64,000 bases of DNA from Albidovulum inexpectatum (GTDB lineage: Bacteria > Pseudomonadota > Alphaproteobacteria > Rhodobacterales > Rhodobacteraceae), in the NCBI RefSeq assembly GCF_002927635.1, contig NZ_PRDS01000006.1, forward strand, positions 152,511 to 216,510. Reading direction: 5' to 3'. The stretch's first letter is position 1. Every line of letters starts with the position of its first letter. This document shows, in pieces, positions 36,575-46,240 of the stretch. The translations under genes were made by a program, and so were the position numbers. The notes under the pieces are model-generated. The model saw only the letters and a program-made list of their open reading frames with translations. It searched no databases and was not told the DNA's origin.

Positions 36575-38747
36575 GGTCATCCTGTTCGCTGGCATGGGCA
36601 AGTTTCGGGGCGTCCTTTGCCCCAGCCGACCCCCGGCCCGAAAGCGAGGGGTTTTCCATGAAGAATCGGTGGCAGCTGAACAGATCGTCGCGGTCCGGCG
36701 GCAGATCGCGCAGATACTTGCCATCGGGGCGCAGTACCCAGCTTTGGGCCTCGTCCGCCAGGTTCGCCGCCATGATCTGGCTTGTGATCTGTTCCTTGAC
36801 GGTTTCGTTGTGCATCTCGACCAGGGTTTCGACCCGCCGTGAGAGATTTCGATCCATCCAGTCGGCCGAGGAGATGAAGACCCGCGCCCGCGGCGACGGC
36901 AGGCCATGCCCGTTGCCAAAGCAGACGATGCGGGAATGTTCCAGAAACCGGCCCACGATGGACTTGACCCGGATATTCTCGCTCAGGCCCCGGATGCCGG
37001 GCCGTATGCCGCAGATGCCGCGGACCACAAGGTCGATGCGAACGCCTGCCTGGCTGGCGGCATAAAGCGCGTCGATGACATCGGGTTCGATCAGCGCGTT
37101 CATCTTGGCCCAGATCCGCCCGGGACGGCCGGCGCGGGCATGGTCGGCCTCGGCCGCGATCATCTGCAGCAGCCGCTCTTTCAGCGAGATCGGCGCGATC
37201 GCCAGGTTCTCCAGCCCCTCGGGCTGAACATAGCCGGACAGGTAGTTGAAGACCTTCGCGGCATCGCGCCCCAGCGCGGGATCGCAGGTAAAGAAGGACA
37301 GGTCGGTATAGATGCGCGCCGTGATCGGGTGGTAATTGCCGGTCCCGAAATGGGTATAGGTAACCAGGCTGTCACCTTCGCGCCGGACAACGGCCGAGAT
37401 CTTGGCGTGGGTCTTGTAGTTCAGGAAACCATAGACGACATGGGCGCCGGCCCGCTCCAGCCTGCGGGACTGGCGGATATTCGCGGCTTCGTCGAATCGC
37501 GCCTTGAGTTCGACAAGCGCGGTGACGGACTTGCCCGCTTCGGCCGCGTCGCACAGCGCCTGCACGATCGGGCTGTCATGGGATGTGCGATACAGCGTCT
37601 GCTTGATCGCCAGCACGTTCGGATCCGAAGCGGCCTGGTTGAGAAAGCGCACAACCATGTCGAAGCTTTCATAAGGATGATGCAGCAGAAGATCCTTCTG
37701 CCGGATCGCGGCGAACATGTCGCCGTCATGGTCCTGTACGCGTTCGGGCACGCGCGGGGTGAAAGGCGGCCACAGAAGGTCACGCCGGCTGTCCAGAACC
37801 AGTTCCTTCAGATCGGACATGCCCAGCATGCCGCGAACATCGACGACCTCGTCATGGGTGACGTCGAGTTCGTCCATGATGAGTGCGCGCAGGTCGGCCG
37901 GGGCGCCGGCGGTGATCTTCAGCCGCACGACACGACCGCGCCGCCGCCGCTTCAACGCGGTCTCGAATTCGCGCACCAGGTCTTCGGCTTCGTCCTCGAC
38001 CTCGATGTCGCTGTCGCGCAGCACGCGGAAAGCGCAATGTCCGGCATCGCGATAGCCCGGAAACAGCGATTCCAGGTGCAGGATCAGCATGTCCTCCATC
38101 GGCAGAAAACGGGCTTCTCCGGGCAAGCGAACGAAACGTGGGATCTGTTGCGGAATGGGCAAGAGCGCCTTCAACGGCCTGCCGTCGCGCTCGCGTTCAA
38201 GCTTGAGCGCCAGTGAAAAGCCCGTGTTCGGAATGAACGGGAAGGGATGCGCGGGGTCGATGGCCAGGGGCGAAAGGACGGGAAAGACGTTTTCGAAGAA
38301 GTGGCGGTCCAGGAAGGCACGATCGCGCCGCGTCAGGCGCGAGCGCGAGACGACCTCGATCCCGTTTTCGGACAATTCCCGTTTCAGCCGGTTCCAGATC
38401 AGCTGTTGTTCCTTCATCAGGTGACGGGCATCCGCATCGATCAGCGCCAGCTGCTCGGCCGGGGTCAGCCCGTCATGCGACAGCACGGCATTGCCGCCGC
38501 GGACCAGTTCCTTAAGGCCCGCGACGCGGACGGTATAGAATTCGTCCAGATTGGTCGCCGAGATCGAGAGAAAACGAAGCCGTTCGAGCAGGGGTACGCG
38601 CGGGTTGCGCGATTCCTCGAGCACGCGCCAGTTGAAGGCCAGCCAGCTGAGCTCGCGATTGAAGAACCGCTTGGGACCCGCGATGGCTTCGGCGGGCAGA
38701 TCCACGGGGGCGGGGGGTGGCGAGTTCAGGAAGTCGGCCTGAGTCAT
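36561..38747 (-). CDS. ppk1: Polyphosphate kinase 1
   Basis: A 728-residue PPK1. The N-terminal domain begins [20 protein letters not shown], the phospholipase-D-like halves carry YPF-like [15 protein letters not shown], the phosphorylated-histidine region [20 protein letters not shown], and the late [18 protein letters not shown] and [17 protein letters not shown] blocks. It makes polyphosphate reversibly from ATP at the inner membrane. It is followed by the overlapping ppx gene and preceded, about 100 bases upstream, by hdaA, a common alphaproteobacterial order. Confidence 0.95.
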   Translation of the reverse strand: MTQADFLNSPPPAPVDLPAEAIAGPKRFFNRELSWLAFNWRVLEESRNPRVPLLERLRFLSISATNLDEFYTVRVAGLKELVRGGNAVLSHDGLTPAEQLALIDADARHLMKEQQLIWNRLKRELSENGIEVVSRSRLTRRDRAFLDRHFFENVFPVLSPLAIDPAHPFPFIPNTGFSLALKLERERDGRPLKALLPIPQQIPRFVRLPGEARFLPMEDMLILHLESLFPGYRDAGHCAFRVLRDSDIEVEDEAEDLVREFETALKRRRRGRVVRLKITAGAPADLRALIMDELDVTHDEVVDVRGMLGMSDLKELVLDSRRDLLWPPFTPRVPERVQDHDGDMFAAIRQKDLLLHHPYESFDMVVRFLNQAASDPNVLAIKQTLYRTSHDSPIVQALCDAAEAGKSVTALVELKARFDEAANIRQSRRLERAGAHVVYGFLNYKTHAKISAVVRREGDSLVTYTHFGTGNYHPITARIYTDLSFFTCDPALGRDAAKVFNYLSGYVQPEGLENLAIAPISLKERLLQMIAAEADHARAGRPGRIWAKMNALIEPDVIDALYAASQAGVRIDLVVRGICGIRPGIRGLSENIRVKSIVGRFLEHSRIVCFGNGHGLPSPRARVFISSADWMDRNLSRRVETLVEMHNETVKEQITSQIMAANLADEAQSWVLRPDGKYLRDLPPDRDDLFSCHRFFMENPSLSGRGSAGAKDAPKLAHASEQDDHVHN

Positions 38748-38847
38748 GTCTGCCCTTTAGCGGTTGGATGTGGCGGTTTCCTGACAGCGGTGTCACATGC
38801 CCGCCGACCACCGGATGCGGATCGCGCTGCGGCTGGCGGCGTCGCCA

Positions 38848-39519
38848 TCATGGCGTCTGCTCGGCCAGCATGTCCAGAACCTCGGCCGCCAATGCGCGCG
38901 TGACGGCGGTCCGGCGGGCAAGCGACAACGCATCCAGTTCGGCCACGATGCGCCGCGCGGCACCAAACGACCGGTCCATCCGCGACACCAGCCACGGGAT
39001 CAGCGTGGGTGCCACGGCCAGCTGCCTGTCGGCGAACAGCTTGACCAGAACCGCCGCCAGCAGCGCGTCATCGGGCGCCAGAAGCTGTGCGGTGGCGGTG
39101 GCCTGCATCCGGCTGGCCAGATCGGGCAGGGCGATGCCCCAGTCGCGCGGCGCAGAACGCGCGGTGAGAAGAAGCGGCGCGCCCGCGGCCAGCATGTGAT
39201 TGTGCAGGTGAAACAGCGCGACCTCCCCTGTTGGGTCGCCCGCGATCCGGTCCGCGTCCTCGATCACGATCGGGCCGGGCTCGGGCAGATCGTGATCACG
39301 CAGATCCGCGGCACGGATGATGCGCGCACCCCGATCGCCGGCCCAGACATGGGCAAGGTGGCTCTTGCCGGAACCTTCCGGGCCGATCAGCAGCATCTTT
39401 CCCTGCGGCCAGTCGCCCGCGTCCAGCGCCGCCAGCGCCAGTTCATTGGCCGGAGAGACGAAGAAATCCTCGCGTCCCAGTGCGGGTCGCACCGGCAGAT
39501 CGAAGGCAAGCTGGGCCAT
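38848..39519 (-). CDS. hdaA: DnaA-related regulatory inactivation protein HdaA
   Basis: A 223-residue DnaA-paralogue with the AAA+ core but no DNA-binding domain. The N-terminal clamp-binding motif MAQLAFDLP is followed by Walker A IGPEGSGKSHLAHVWAG and Walker B IVIEDADRIAGDP, and sensor-type segments LLLTARSAPRDWGIALPDLA. It stimulates DnaA-ATP hydrolysis with the beta clamp to prevent over-initiation. It lies five bases downstream of the PerM-like gene and upstream of ppk1. Confidence 0.9.
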   Translation of the reverse strand: MAQLAFDLPVRPALGREDFFVSPANELALAALDAGDWPQGKMLLIGPEGSGKSHLAHVWAGDRGARIIRAADLRDHDLPEPGPIVIEDADRIAGDPTGEVALFHLHNHMLAAGAPLLLTARSAPRDWGIALPDLASRMQATATAQLLAPDDALLAAVLVKLFADRQLAVAPTLIPWLVSRMDRSFGAARRIVAELDALSLARRTAVTRALAAEVLDMLAEQTP

Positions 39520-39524
39520 GGGTC

Positions 39525-40613
39525 CTAGTCTGCTGATCCTTGCTGGGTCTGACTGCCCTGCGTTTCAATTCCGCGATACAGGCGGCTTTCCAGATACTTC
39601 TCTATGGCAAAACGCGCCAGAACGCCAATCGCCGCGGCGACGGGGACGGCCACCAGCATCCCGACGAAGCCAAACAGCGAACCAAAGGCCGATAGGGCGA
39701 ACAACAGCCAGACCGGATGCAGGCCGACCGACTTTCCCACCAGGCGCGGCGTGATGATGTTGCCTTCCAGAAACTGACCTGCCGCGAAGATCCCCGCGAC
39801 GATGCCGATCTGCAGCCAATCGCCCCAGAACTGAAACAATGCCAGGCCGATCGCCAGCGTGCCGCCCACGATCGCTCCGACATAGGGAATGAAGGTGATC
39901 AGCCCGGCGATCGCGCCGACCAGCAGGCCGAAATCCAGCCCCGCCAGCATCAGCGCGGTGGAATAGAACGTGCCCAGGATCAAGCAGACCGATACCTGCC
40001 CGCGCACGAATCCGGCCAGAACGCCGTCGATCTCGCGCGCCAGGCGCCGGACCGTCTGGCGGTGGTCGCGGGGCACGAGCCGGTCGATCTCGGCCACCAT
40101 CCCGTCCCAGTCCAGCAGCATGTAGAAGGCCACCACCGGGACGACGACGATGAACACGACCGCGTTGATCAGGCTCAGCGCCGAGCTGAGAACCCCCTGC
40201 GCCAGCTTGCCGCCCTGCGACCGGATCGTTTCGCCGATCGCCGAGAGCGTGTCGCGCAGCACGCTTTCATTGTCCATCAGTGAAGGAAACCGATCCGAGA
40301 GAAATGCCTGCAGCTGCCCCGTGATCGAGGGTGCGGCCTCGACCAGGCCGGAAAGCTGACGAACCAGCATGGGCACGATCAGCAGGCCCAGGATCACGAA
40401 GATGACGACCGCCGAAAGCGAAATCACCGTCGTGGCGGCTGCGCGGCTTAGCCCCACGCGTTCCAGCCGGTCGGCTATGGGGTCAAGGAAATAGGCGATC
40501 GCCCCGCCGACCAGGAATGGCAGGACGACCTGCCCCAGGGCCCACAGCGCCAGAAGGAACAGCGCAAACGCAATTCCCCAATAGGTCACCTGCTGCCGGA
40601 CGGGTAGGGCCAT
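39525..40613 (-). CDS. AI-2E (PerM-like) family transporter
   Basis: A 362-residue membrane protein with about eight hydrophobic spans. It has the family pattern of an N-terminal pair of spans (FLVGGAIAYFLDPIADRLER), a helical cytoplasmic or periplasmic segment, and the conserved C-terminal block GLITFIPYVGAIVGG, GNIITPRLVGKSVGLHPVW. Members include TqsA and PerM; substrates are mostly unknown. It precedes hdaA by a few bases. The ATG at 40613 is the family-like start. Confidence 0.88.
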   Translation of the reverse strand: MALPVRQQVTYWGIAFALFLLALWALGQVVLPFLVGGAIAYFLDPIADRLERVGLSRAAATTVISLSAVVIFVILGLLIVPMLVRQLSGLVEAAPSITGQLQAFLSDRFPSLMDNESVLRDTLSAIGETIRSQGGKLAQGVLSSALSLINAVVFIVVVPVVAFYMLLDWDGMVAEIDRLVPRDHRQTVRRLAREIDGVLAGFVRGQVSVCLILGTFYSTALMLAGLDFGLLVGAIAGLITFIPYVGAIVGGTLAIGLALFQFWGDWLQIGIVAGIFAAGQFLEGNIITPRLVGKSVGLHPVWLLFALSAFGSLFGFVGMLVAVPVAAAIGVLARFAIEKYLESRLYRGIETQGSQTQQGSAD

Positions 40614-40756
40614 GACATCCTCTTTCTGCCGACAGCTTTCATGGCGCATGCGGCGCGTCCGTGCAAGCGCCGCAGCGTTCCGTGCCAAACCTGTCCGCTT
40701 TTCCTTGCCAAAGGGCGTGGTGGCGCTATCCTTTCGGCGTCCATGGGGATGCCGCA

Positions 40757-43288
40757 GTGCTGAAAGTCGCAAAGTTTCCGCAGATCACCGAAATCACGCC
40801 GACGGCGGCGATTGACCGCGCCCGCCATGGCTGGCGCGCGAAATGCCTGCAGCGACTGATCCGGCTTGATCTGCCGGTGCCGCGTACGGTGGCGCTGGAT
40901 TGTGAAAGCGTCCGCGCGATCGCAGCGGGGCAGATGCCCGATGTCGATGCGATCGCGGCGATGTTCGAGGGCGAACTTGTCTCGGTCCGTCCCTCGCCGG
41001 GCGAGCCCGAATGGGGCGGTCCGAACACGGTCCTGAGTGTCGGGATGAATGCCCGCATGCACGAATTGCTGGCCCGCGAACACGGGCAAGCCTTCGCCGA
41101 TGCGCTGTATCTTGGCTTTGTTCAGTCCTATGCGATCCATGTCGCGCGGCTTGACCCGGACCTCTTCACCGCCGAGCCGTCACCCACGGCCCTGGCGGCG
41201 GCTCTGGCGGCCTACGAGGCCGAGATGGACGAGGAATTTCCGCAGTCGCCCGCGCGGCAATTGTCCGAGGTTCTGCGTTCCATGGCGCGCGCATGGGAAG
41301 GAACCAGCGCGCGGCTGCTGCGTCAGGCCAAGGGGGCGCCCGCCGATGCGCCGCTGGGCTTGGTCGTCCAGCGCATGGCCCTTGCCGTGGGGCCGGGAGT
41401 TGCGGGGACCGGGACGATCCAGATGGTCGACAGCGCAAGCGGAGCGCCGCAGATCACCGGGCGCTTCGTGGCGGTCGATCCGGACGATCCGCGCGAGACA
41501 CGGCCCTATTACCTTGTACGTGATCCGCGCGGGCCTTCTTTGGAGGATGTCGCGCCAGACCTGTTTGCGCAATTGCAGGACCATTGCCGCATCTGCCGCG
41601 CGCGCCTGCGCGAGGAGATGCAGATCGAATTCGCCATCGAACGCGGAGAGCTGCGCGTGATCGATGCCGTGCGGGTGACGCGCAGCCCGCGTGCGGCCGT
41701 GCGTATCGCGGTTTCGCTTGCTCGTGACGGGATCATTTCGCGCGACGAAGCCATCATGCGAATCCCACCCCAGTCCCTGTCAGAGCTGCTGCACCGGCAG
41801 GTCGATCCGCGCGCCCCGCGCGAGGTGGTCGCCCGCGGAATCGGTGCCAGCCCGGGCGCGGCGGCGGGCCGGATCGTGTTCACCGCGGCTGATGCCCAGG
41901 CCGCGGCCGCGCGCGACGAGGCCTGCATATTGGTCCGCCGCGAAACCTCGCCCGAGGATATTCGCGGCATGCATGCGGCCGTCGCCGTTCTGACCGAGCG
42001 GGGCGGGATGACCAGCCACGCGGCGGTCATTGCGCGCGGGCTGGGGCTGCCCTGCATCGTCGGGGCGTCGGAGCTGGAAATCGACCTGCGCGATCGCCGG
42101 ATCGTCACGCGAACCGGCCGCGTCCTGCGCGAAGGCGACACGGTTACCGTGGATGGCACATCGGGTGAGGTTCTGGGAGGGCAGGCTCAGATGCTTGAGC
42201 CCGCGCTGGACGAATGGTTCCGCACGCTTCTGGACTGGGCCGACAGCGTTCGCGACATCGGCGTGCGCGCCAATGCCGACACGCCTGCCGATGCCCGCAC
42301 CGCGCGCATGTTCGACGCCGAGGGAATCGGCCTGTGCCGGACCGAACACATGTTCTTTGACCAGGACCGCCTGACGGTCATGCGCGAGATGATCTTTGCC
42401 GATACGGCGGCCGACCGGAAGGTTGCGCTGGATCGATTGTTGCCGATGCAGCGCGAAGACTTCATCGCGCTGTTCGACATCATGGCCGGCCTGCCGGTCT
42501 GCATCCGCCTGCTGGATCCGCCGCTGCACGAATTCCTGCCGCAGGACCGCGACGGGATGCGCGAACTGGCCGAATCGCTGGACAGGCCGCTGTCCGAGGT
42601 CATGCGTCGGGTCGAGGCGCTGTCCGAGTTCAACCCGATGCTGGGTCTTCGCGGTGTACGACTGGGCCTGATCTATCCCGAGATCTACGAAATGCAGGCG
42701 CGTGCGATCTTCGAGGCTACCGTCGAGACCGCGCGGCGCGGTGCGGCGGTGGTCCCCGAGATCATGATTCCGCTGGTTTCGGCCCGCCGCGAGGTCGAGC
42801 TGGTGCGGACCCGCGTGGATTCCGTCGCTGCGGAGGTGCGCAACGCAAGCGGGGTCGATTTCGACTACCGCCTGGGGGTCATGGTCGAGACGCCGCGCGC
42901 CGCCCTACGGGCTGGCGACATTGCCCAGCATGCATCATTCCTGTCGTTTGGCACGAATGACCTGACCCAGATGACCTATGGCCTGTCGCGCGACGACGCG
43001 GGCCGTTTCATGGCCGAATATGTTCAGCAGGGGATCTTTCCCGAAGACCCGTTCCACATACTCGACAAGGACGGGGTGGGTGAGTTGCTGACCATCGGCG
43101 CGGCGCGGGGGCGGCAGGCACGGCCGGATCTGACGCTGTCGGTTTGCGGTGAACATGGAGGGAATCCCCAGTCCATCGAAATCTGCCGCCGGATGGGATT
43201 CGATTATGTGTCCTGTTCGCCATTTCGCGTTCCGATTGCGCGATTGGCGGCGGCGCAATTTGCGCTGAGCGAGTCGACCGTCAAGTAG
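40757..43288 (+). CDS. PEP-utilising enzyme related to pyruvate phosphate dikinase
   Basis: An 843-residue protein read from GTG at 40757 (GGGGAT six bases before). The C-terminal two thirds are strongly PPDK-like: the swivelling phosphohistidine domain has TERGGMTSHAAVIARGLG with His421, and the PEP/pyruvate barrel has MFDAEGIGLCRTEHMFF, FLSFGTNDLTQMTYGLSRDD and VCGEHGGNPQSIEICRRMG with Cys797. The N-terminal region corresponds to the PPDK ATP-grasp half but is shortened and lacks clear glycine-rich ATP-binding motifs. It therefore probably moves phosphate between PEP and an unusual acceptor, or is regulatory. No neighbour tells which. Confidence 0.82.
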   Translation: MLKVAKFPQITEITPTAAIDRARHGWRAKCLQRLIRLDLPVPRTVALDCESVRAIAAGQMPDVDAIAAMFEGELVSVRPSPGEPEWGGPNTVLSVGMNARMHELLAREHGQAFADALYLGFVQSYAIHVARLDPDLFTAEPSPTALAAALAAYEAEMDEEFPQSPARQLSEVLRSMARAWEGTSARLLRQAKGAPADAPLGLVVQRMALAVGPGVAGTGTIQMVDSASGAPQITGRFVAVDPDDPRETRPYYLVRDPRGPSLEDVAPDLFAQLQDHCRICRARLREEMQIEFAIERGELRVIDAVRVTRSPRAAVRIAVSLARDGIISRDEAIMRIPPQSLSELLHRQVDPRAPREVVARGIGASPGAAAGRIVFTAADAQAAAARDEACILVRRETSPEDIRGMHAAVAVLTERGGMTSHAAVIARGLGLPCIVGASELEIDLRDRRIVTRTGRVLREGDTVTVDGTSGEVLGGQAQMLEPALDEWFRTLLDWADSVRDIGVRANADTPADARTARMFDAEGIGLCRTEHMFFDQDRLTVMREMIFADTAADRKVALDRLLPMQREDFIALFDIMAGLPVCIRLLDPPLHEFLPQDRDGMRELAESLDRPLSEVMRRVEALSEFNPMLGLRGVRLGLIYPEIYEMQARAIFEATVETARRGAAVVPEIMIPLVSARREVELVRTRVDSVAAEVRNASGVDFDYRLGVMVETPRAALRAGDIAQHASFLSFGTNDLTQMTYGLSRDDAGRFMAEYVQQGIFPEDPFHILDKDGVGELLTIGAARGRQARPDLTLSVCGEHGGNPQSIEICRRMGFDYVSCSPFRVPIARLAAAQFALSESTVK

Positions 43289-43297
43289 AATTTATAA

Positions 43298-43334
43298 GAA
43301 TTATCAATTTGTTAGTTTTCGATCCTGATAATTC
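43298..43334. promoter_or_regulatory. AT-rich inverted repeat downstream of the PPDK-like gene
   Basis: GAATTATCA (43298-43306) and its exact complement TGATAATTC (43326-43334) are separated by 19 bases in a stretch much richer in A and T than its surroundings. It could be a stem-loop at the transcript end or a regulator site; there is no T-run after it, so it is not a standard terminator. Confidence 0.4.
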
Positions 43335-43388
43335 ATGCAAGCCGCAGAGCGCGTTTCACATGAAGCTGCGGGCGCGATTTTGCCGATT

Positions 43389-43410
43389 TATGTTGTAATT
43401 TTGCAACATA
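43389..43410. promoter_or_regulatory. Inverted repeat upstream of the SleB-like gene
   Basis: TATGTTG (43389-43395) and CAACATA (43404-43410) form a perfect seven-base inverted repeat with an eight-base spacer, about 100 bases before the hydrolase start. Placement suggests an operator for the downstream gene; the binding factor is unknown. Confidence 0.35.
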
Positions 43411-43509
43411 GGGTGGACGGAGCGGTCATTTTCGAGTATGCCCCCGCGGTCGGACGGGCAGCCATGGTTGCCAACGGTCCGACCGAACGAAGCAATTCGG
43501 GAAGATGTG

Positions 43510-44193
43510 ATGTCACCGCTGAAGAACTGGACGATGGGGGCAGCGATGCTCCTTGCGCTGGTCGGCGCCGTGGATGCGGAAACGACGGTCAGCCAGTCCA
43601 ATGACCCCACCGCCGCCATCGGTGTCGACATTGAAAGCTTGCTGGGCCAGGAACGTGCAGCCCTCGGCGGACTGACCGCCTCGCGTCTGAACGATATCGT
43701 CAGCCCGCCCGAACGCCCGGCGGATCTGGGCAAGGTCAGGATCAAGTATGATCGGAACTGGATCGCTTCGCTTCCGGCGCCGGCCTCTTCCGACGAACAG
43801 TTGGAATGCCTGGCGCAGGCGCTGTATTTCGAAGCGCGCGGCGAAGGCGTCAAGGGTCAGGTCGCCGTGGCCGAGGTCATTCTCAATCGCGTGGACAGCC
43901 CGCGGTTCCCTTCGACGATCTGCGGTGTCGTGAACCAGAAGAACAGCCGTGGGTGCCAGTTCTCGTTCACCTGCGATGGATTGCCCGAGAAGATCGGTAA
44001 CCCCTCCGCCTGGGAAACCGCGCGCAAGATTGCCAAGCTGATGATCGATGGGGCGCCGCGCCAGCTGACCGATGGGGCGACCTATTTCCATACGCCCGCA
44101 GTCAGCCCGTCCTGGGCCAAGCGGTTCCACCGCACCGCGCAGATCGGCCGGCATATCTTCTATCGCCGGACCCTTCGCACGGCGATGAACTGA
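43510..44193 (+). CDS. Cell wall hydrolase, SleB-like
   Basis: A 227-residue exported protein. The signal-like segment is WTMGAAMLLALVGAVDAE, followed by a spacer of about 90 residues and a SleB/hydrolase-2 domain: LECLAQALYFEARGEGVKGQ (catalytic Glu region), VAEVILNRVDSPRFPSTICG, NSRGCQFSFTCDG and GATYFHTPAVSPSWAKRF. It is expected to cleave peptidoglycan in the periplasm. The ATG at 43510 follows GGGAAGA; a GTG lies directly before it. Confidence 0.87.
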   Translation: MSPLKNWTMGAAMLLALVGAVDAETTVSQSNDPTAAIGVDIESLLGQERAALGGLTASRLNDIVSPPERPADLGKVRIKYDRNWIASLPAPASSDEQLECLAQALYFEARGEGVKGQVAVAEVILNRVDSPRFPSTICGVVNQKNSRGCQFSFTCDGLPEKIGNPSAWETARKIAKLMIDGAPRQLTDGATYFHTPAVSPSWAKRFHRTAQIGRHIFYRRTLRTAMN

Positions 44194-44287
44194 CCACCGG
44201 GCGGCGCATCCGGGTCATGCCCGGTCGCCTTTCGCCTTTCCCCTGCGCAGGCCTGCGCTATGATGCGCGCGGTCAGCAGGAGCCGAG

Positions 44288-45181
44288 ATGTCCGACGTTA
44301 TCCGACTTGCCTTCGCCCATCCCGAAGAGCGCGCAGCCGCAATGGCGGGGGATGTCCCCCGCGATCGGCTGTCCTTGCGCGATTTCGTCGTGACGGCCGA
44401 TATCGGCGCATTTCAGGACGAACGCGGCCGCGCGCAGAGGTTGCGCTTCAACGTCGCCGTCGAAGTGGTGCCCGCCGGGCCGGTCGGCGATGATGTGGAC
44501 CGTATTCTGTCGTATGATCGCCTGATCGAGGCGATCGAGATCGAGCTTGGCCAGGCACGCTACAACCTGGTCGAGACGCTGGCCGAGAACATCGCGGCGC
44601 GCATCCTTTCCGAGCCGCAGGCCGAGCGGGTATTCCTGCGGATCGAGAAACTTGACCGCGGCCCCTATGCCCTGGGTGTCGAGATCGTGCGCAAGAAGGG
44701 TGGCGCGACGGTCGAGCGCGCAACGGCACCGCGCCCGGTGATCGCGCATTTCGAACGTACCGATATCGAACCCGCCGTCCTGGCGCGCCGGCTGGACGAG
44801 CTTGCGGCAAAGGGCGACGGGCCGGTCGTCCTGACGGTCGGCCTGCCCGATCTGCCCCGGCCCTGCGCGCGGAATGACGAGGCGCAATGGCGGATCGAGC
44901 TTCTGGCGATCGAGCAGAATGCATGGGCGCTGGCCGCGCTGGACTCCCGGCTGCGCGTGGCGGCATCGCGTACCGAACTGGACTGGGCCTTGCGCAATGG
45001 CGGGATGATTGTCTGGGCGCCGGGCAAGATGGCGCTGGACGTGCAGGGTGCTCCGGGACCGGGGGCGCGGGCGATCGATCTGGCCGCCTGGCTTGCCGGG
45101 CAGCTTGACGCCCTGCGCCTGGTCGTTCACGGGCAGGTTTCAGCACCGGCAGCCTGCCGCGTGCCGATCGAGGTCGTCTGA
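44288..45181 (+). CDS. folB: Dihydroneopterin aldolase with C-terminal extension
   Basis: A 297-residue protein. Residues about 25-145 form a FolB domain: DRLSLRDFVVTADIGAFQDE, the segment ILSYDRLIEAIEIELG, then NLVETLAENIAARIL and IEKLDRGPYALGVEIVRKKG. The remaining half has no motif I recognise and makes it more than twice the size of classical FolB, a form seen in Rhodobacteraceae. The enzyme splits dihydroneopterin to hydroxymethyldihydropterin in folate synthesis. It leads a folB-folP-glmM operon, with folP starting 45 bases after its stop. Confidence 0.88.
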   Translation: MSDVIRLAFAHPEERAAAMAGDVPRDRLSLRDFVVTADIGAFQDERGRAQRLRFNVAVEVVPAGPVGDDVDRILSYDRLIEAIEIELGQARYNLVETLAENIAARILSEPQAERVFLRIEKLDRGPYALGVEIVRKKGGATVERATAPRPVIAHFERTDIEPAVLARRLDELAAKGDGPVVLTVGLPDLPRPCARNDEAQWRIELLAIEQNAWALAALDSRLRVAASRTELDWALRNGGMIVWAPGKMALDVQGAPGPGARAIDLAAWLAGQLDALRLVVHGQVSAPAACRVPIEVV

Positions 45182-45226
45182 CTTGGCCCATTGCCAAATC
45201 TGGTTTGTCGCGCCAGAACCGGCCGC

Positions 45227-46240
45227 ATGATCTATTACCGACCGATAGCAATGATGGACCCGGTGCGCCCGCCCGAGGCGGTGCCGTTGGCCGGAACGTG
45301 GTGCTGGTTCGACCGTGTCGAGGTGCTGAGTCGTGAGGGCAGTCAGGGCCTGATCCGGGCGCGCGACGTGCCGGAAAAGGTTCTTGATCGGCTGACGGCG
45401 TCGCGCCCTCCGGTCGCGGGAATGTCCATGGATGCCCCCCGGATCATGGGAATCCTGAACGTGACGCCCGACAGTTTCTCGGATGGCGGATTGTTCGACG
45501 ACCGAGAAGCGGCGCTGCGCCACGCCCGCGCAATGGAGGCGTCCGGGGCGGCAATCCTGGATGTCGGGGGTGAAAGCACCCGTCCCGGTGCGCAGGATGT
45601 CGATGTGGGTGAAGAAATCGTTCGAACGGCCCCCGTCATCGCGGCCTTGCGCGAGGCCGGGATCGACCTGCCGATCTCGATCGACACCCGGAAGTCCGAG
45701 GTCGCCGAGGCCGCGTTGCGGGCTGGGGCGAACATGGTCAACGACGTGGCGGCCTTCGCCTATGATTCCCGTCTGGCCGATATCGTGGCCCGACACGGTG
45801 TGCCCGTATGCCTTATGCATGCGCAGGGCGACCCCGCGACCATGCAGAACGATCCGCGCTATGACGATGTGCTGCTGGATGTCTTCGACTTCCTCGCCGA
45901 ACGCATTTCCTGGGCCGAAGCGCACGGTATCCCGCGCCAGCGGATCGTGATCGACCCCGGCATCGGTTTTGGCAAGACGGTTGAACACAATCTCGCCCTC
46001 TTGCACGGGCTGTCCCTGTTCCACGGGCTGGGCTGTCCGATCCTGCTGGGGGCTTCGCGCAAGCGTTTCATCGGCGCGATCGGCGGCGCGGCAGAGGCGC
46101 GAGATCGCGGGCCCGGCACGATCGCGGTCACGTTGGCCGCGATCGCGCAGGGTGTCCAGATTCACAGGGTTCACGACGTCGCCGAGGCCGCGCAGGCAAT
46201 TCGCCTGTTCCGGGCGGTGACGATGGGAGGATCGCAATGA
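45227..46240 (+). CDS. folP: Dihydropteroate synthase
   Basis: A 337-residue enzyme that condenses hydroxymethyldihydropterin pyrophosphate with p-aminobenzoate. The barrel begins [15 protein letters not shown], continues [30 protein letters not shown] and NDVAAFAYD, and ends [13 protein letters not shown]. About 75 residues precede the barrel, longer than E. coli FolP, in keeping with family members of this group. Its stop overlaps the glmM ATG by four bases. It is the sulfonamide target family. Confidence 0.94.
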   Translation: MIYYRPIAMMDPVRPPEAVPLAGTWCWFDRVEVLSREGSQGLIRARDVPEKVLDRLTASRPPVAGMSMDAPRIMGILNVTPDSFSDGGLFDDREAALRHARAMEASGAAILDVGGESTRPGAQDVDVGEEIVRTAPVIAALREAGIDLPISIDTRKSEVAEAALRAGANMVNDVAAFAYDSRLADIVARHGVPVCLMHAQGDPATMQNDPRYDDVLLDVFDFLAERISWAEAHGIPRQRIVIDPGIGFGKTVEHNLALLHGLSLFHGLGCPILLGASRKRFIGAIGGAAEARDRGPGTIAVTLAAIAQGVQIHRVHDVAEAAQAIRLFRAVTMGGSQ

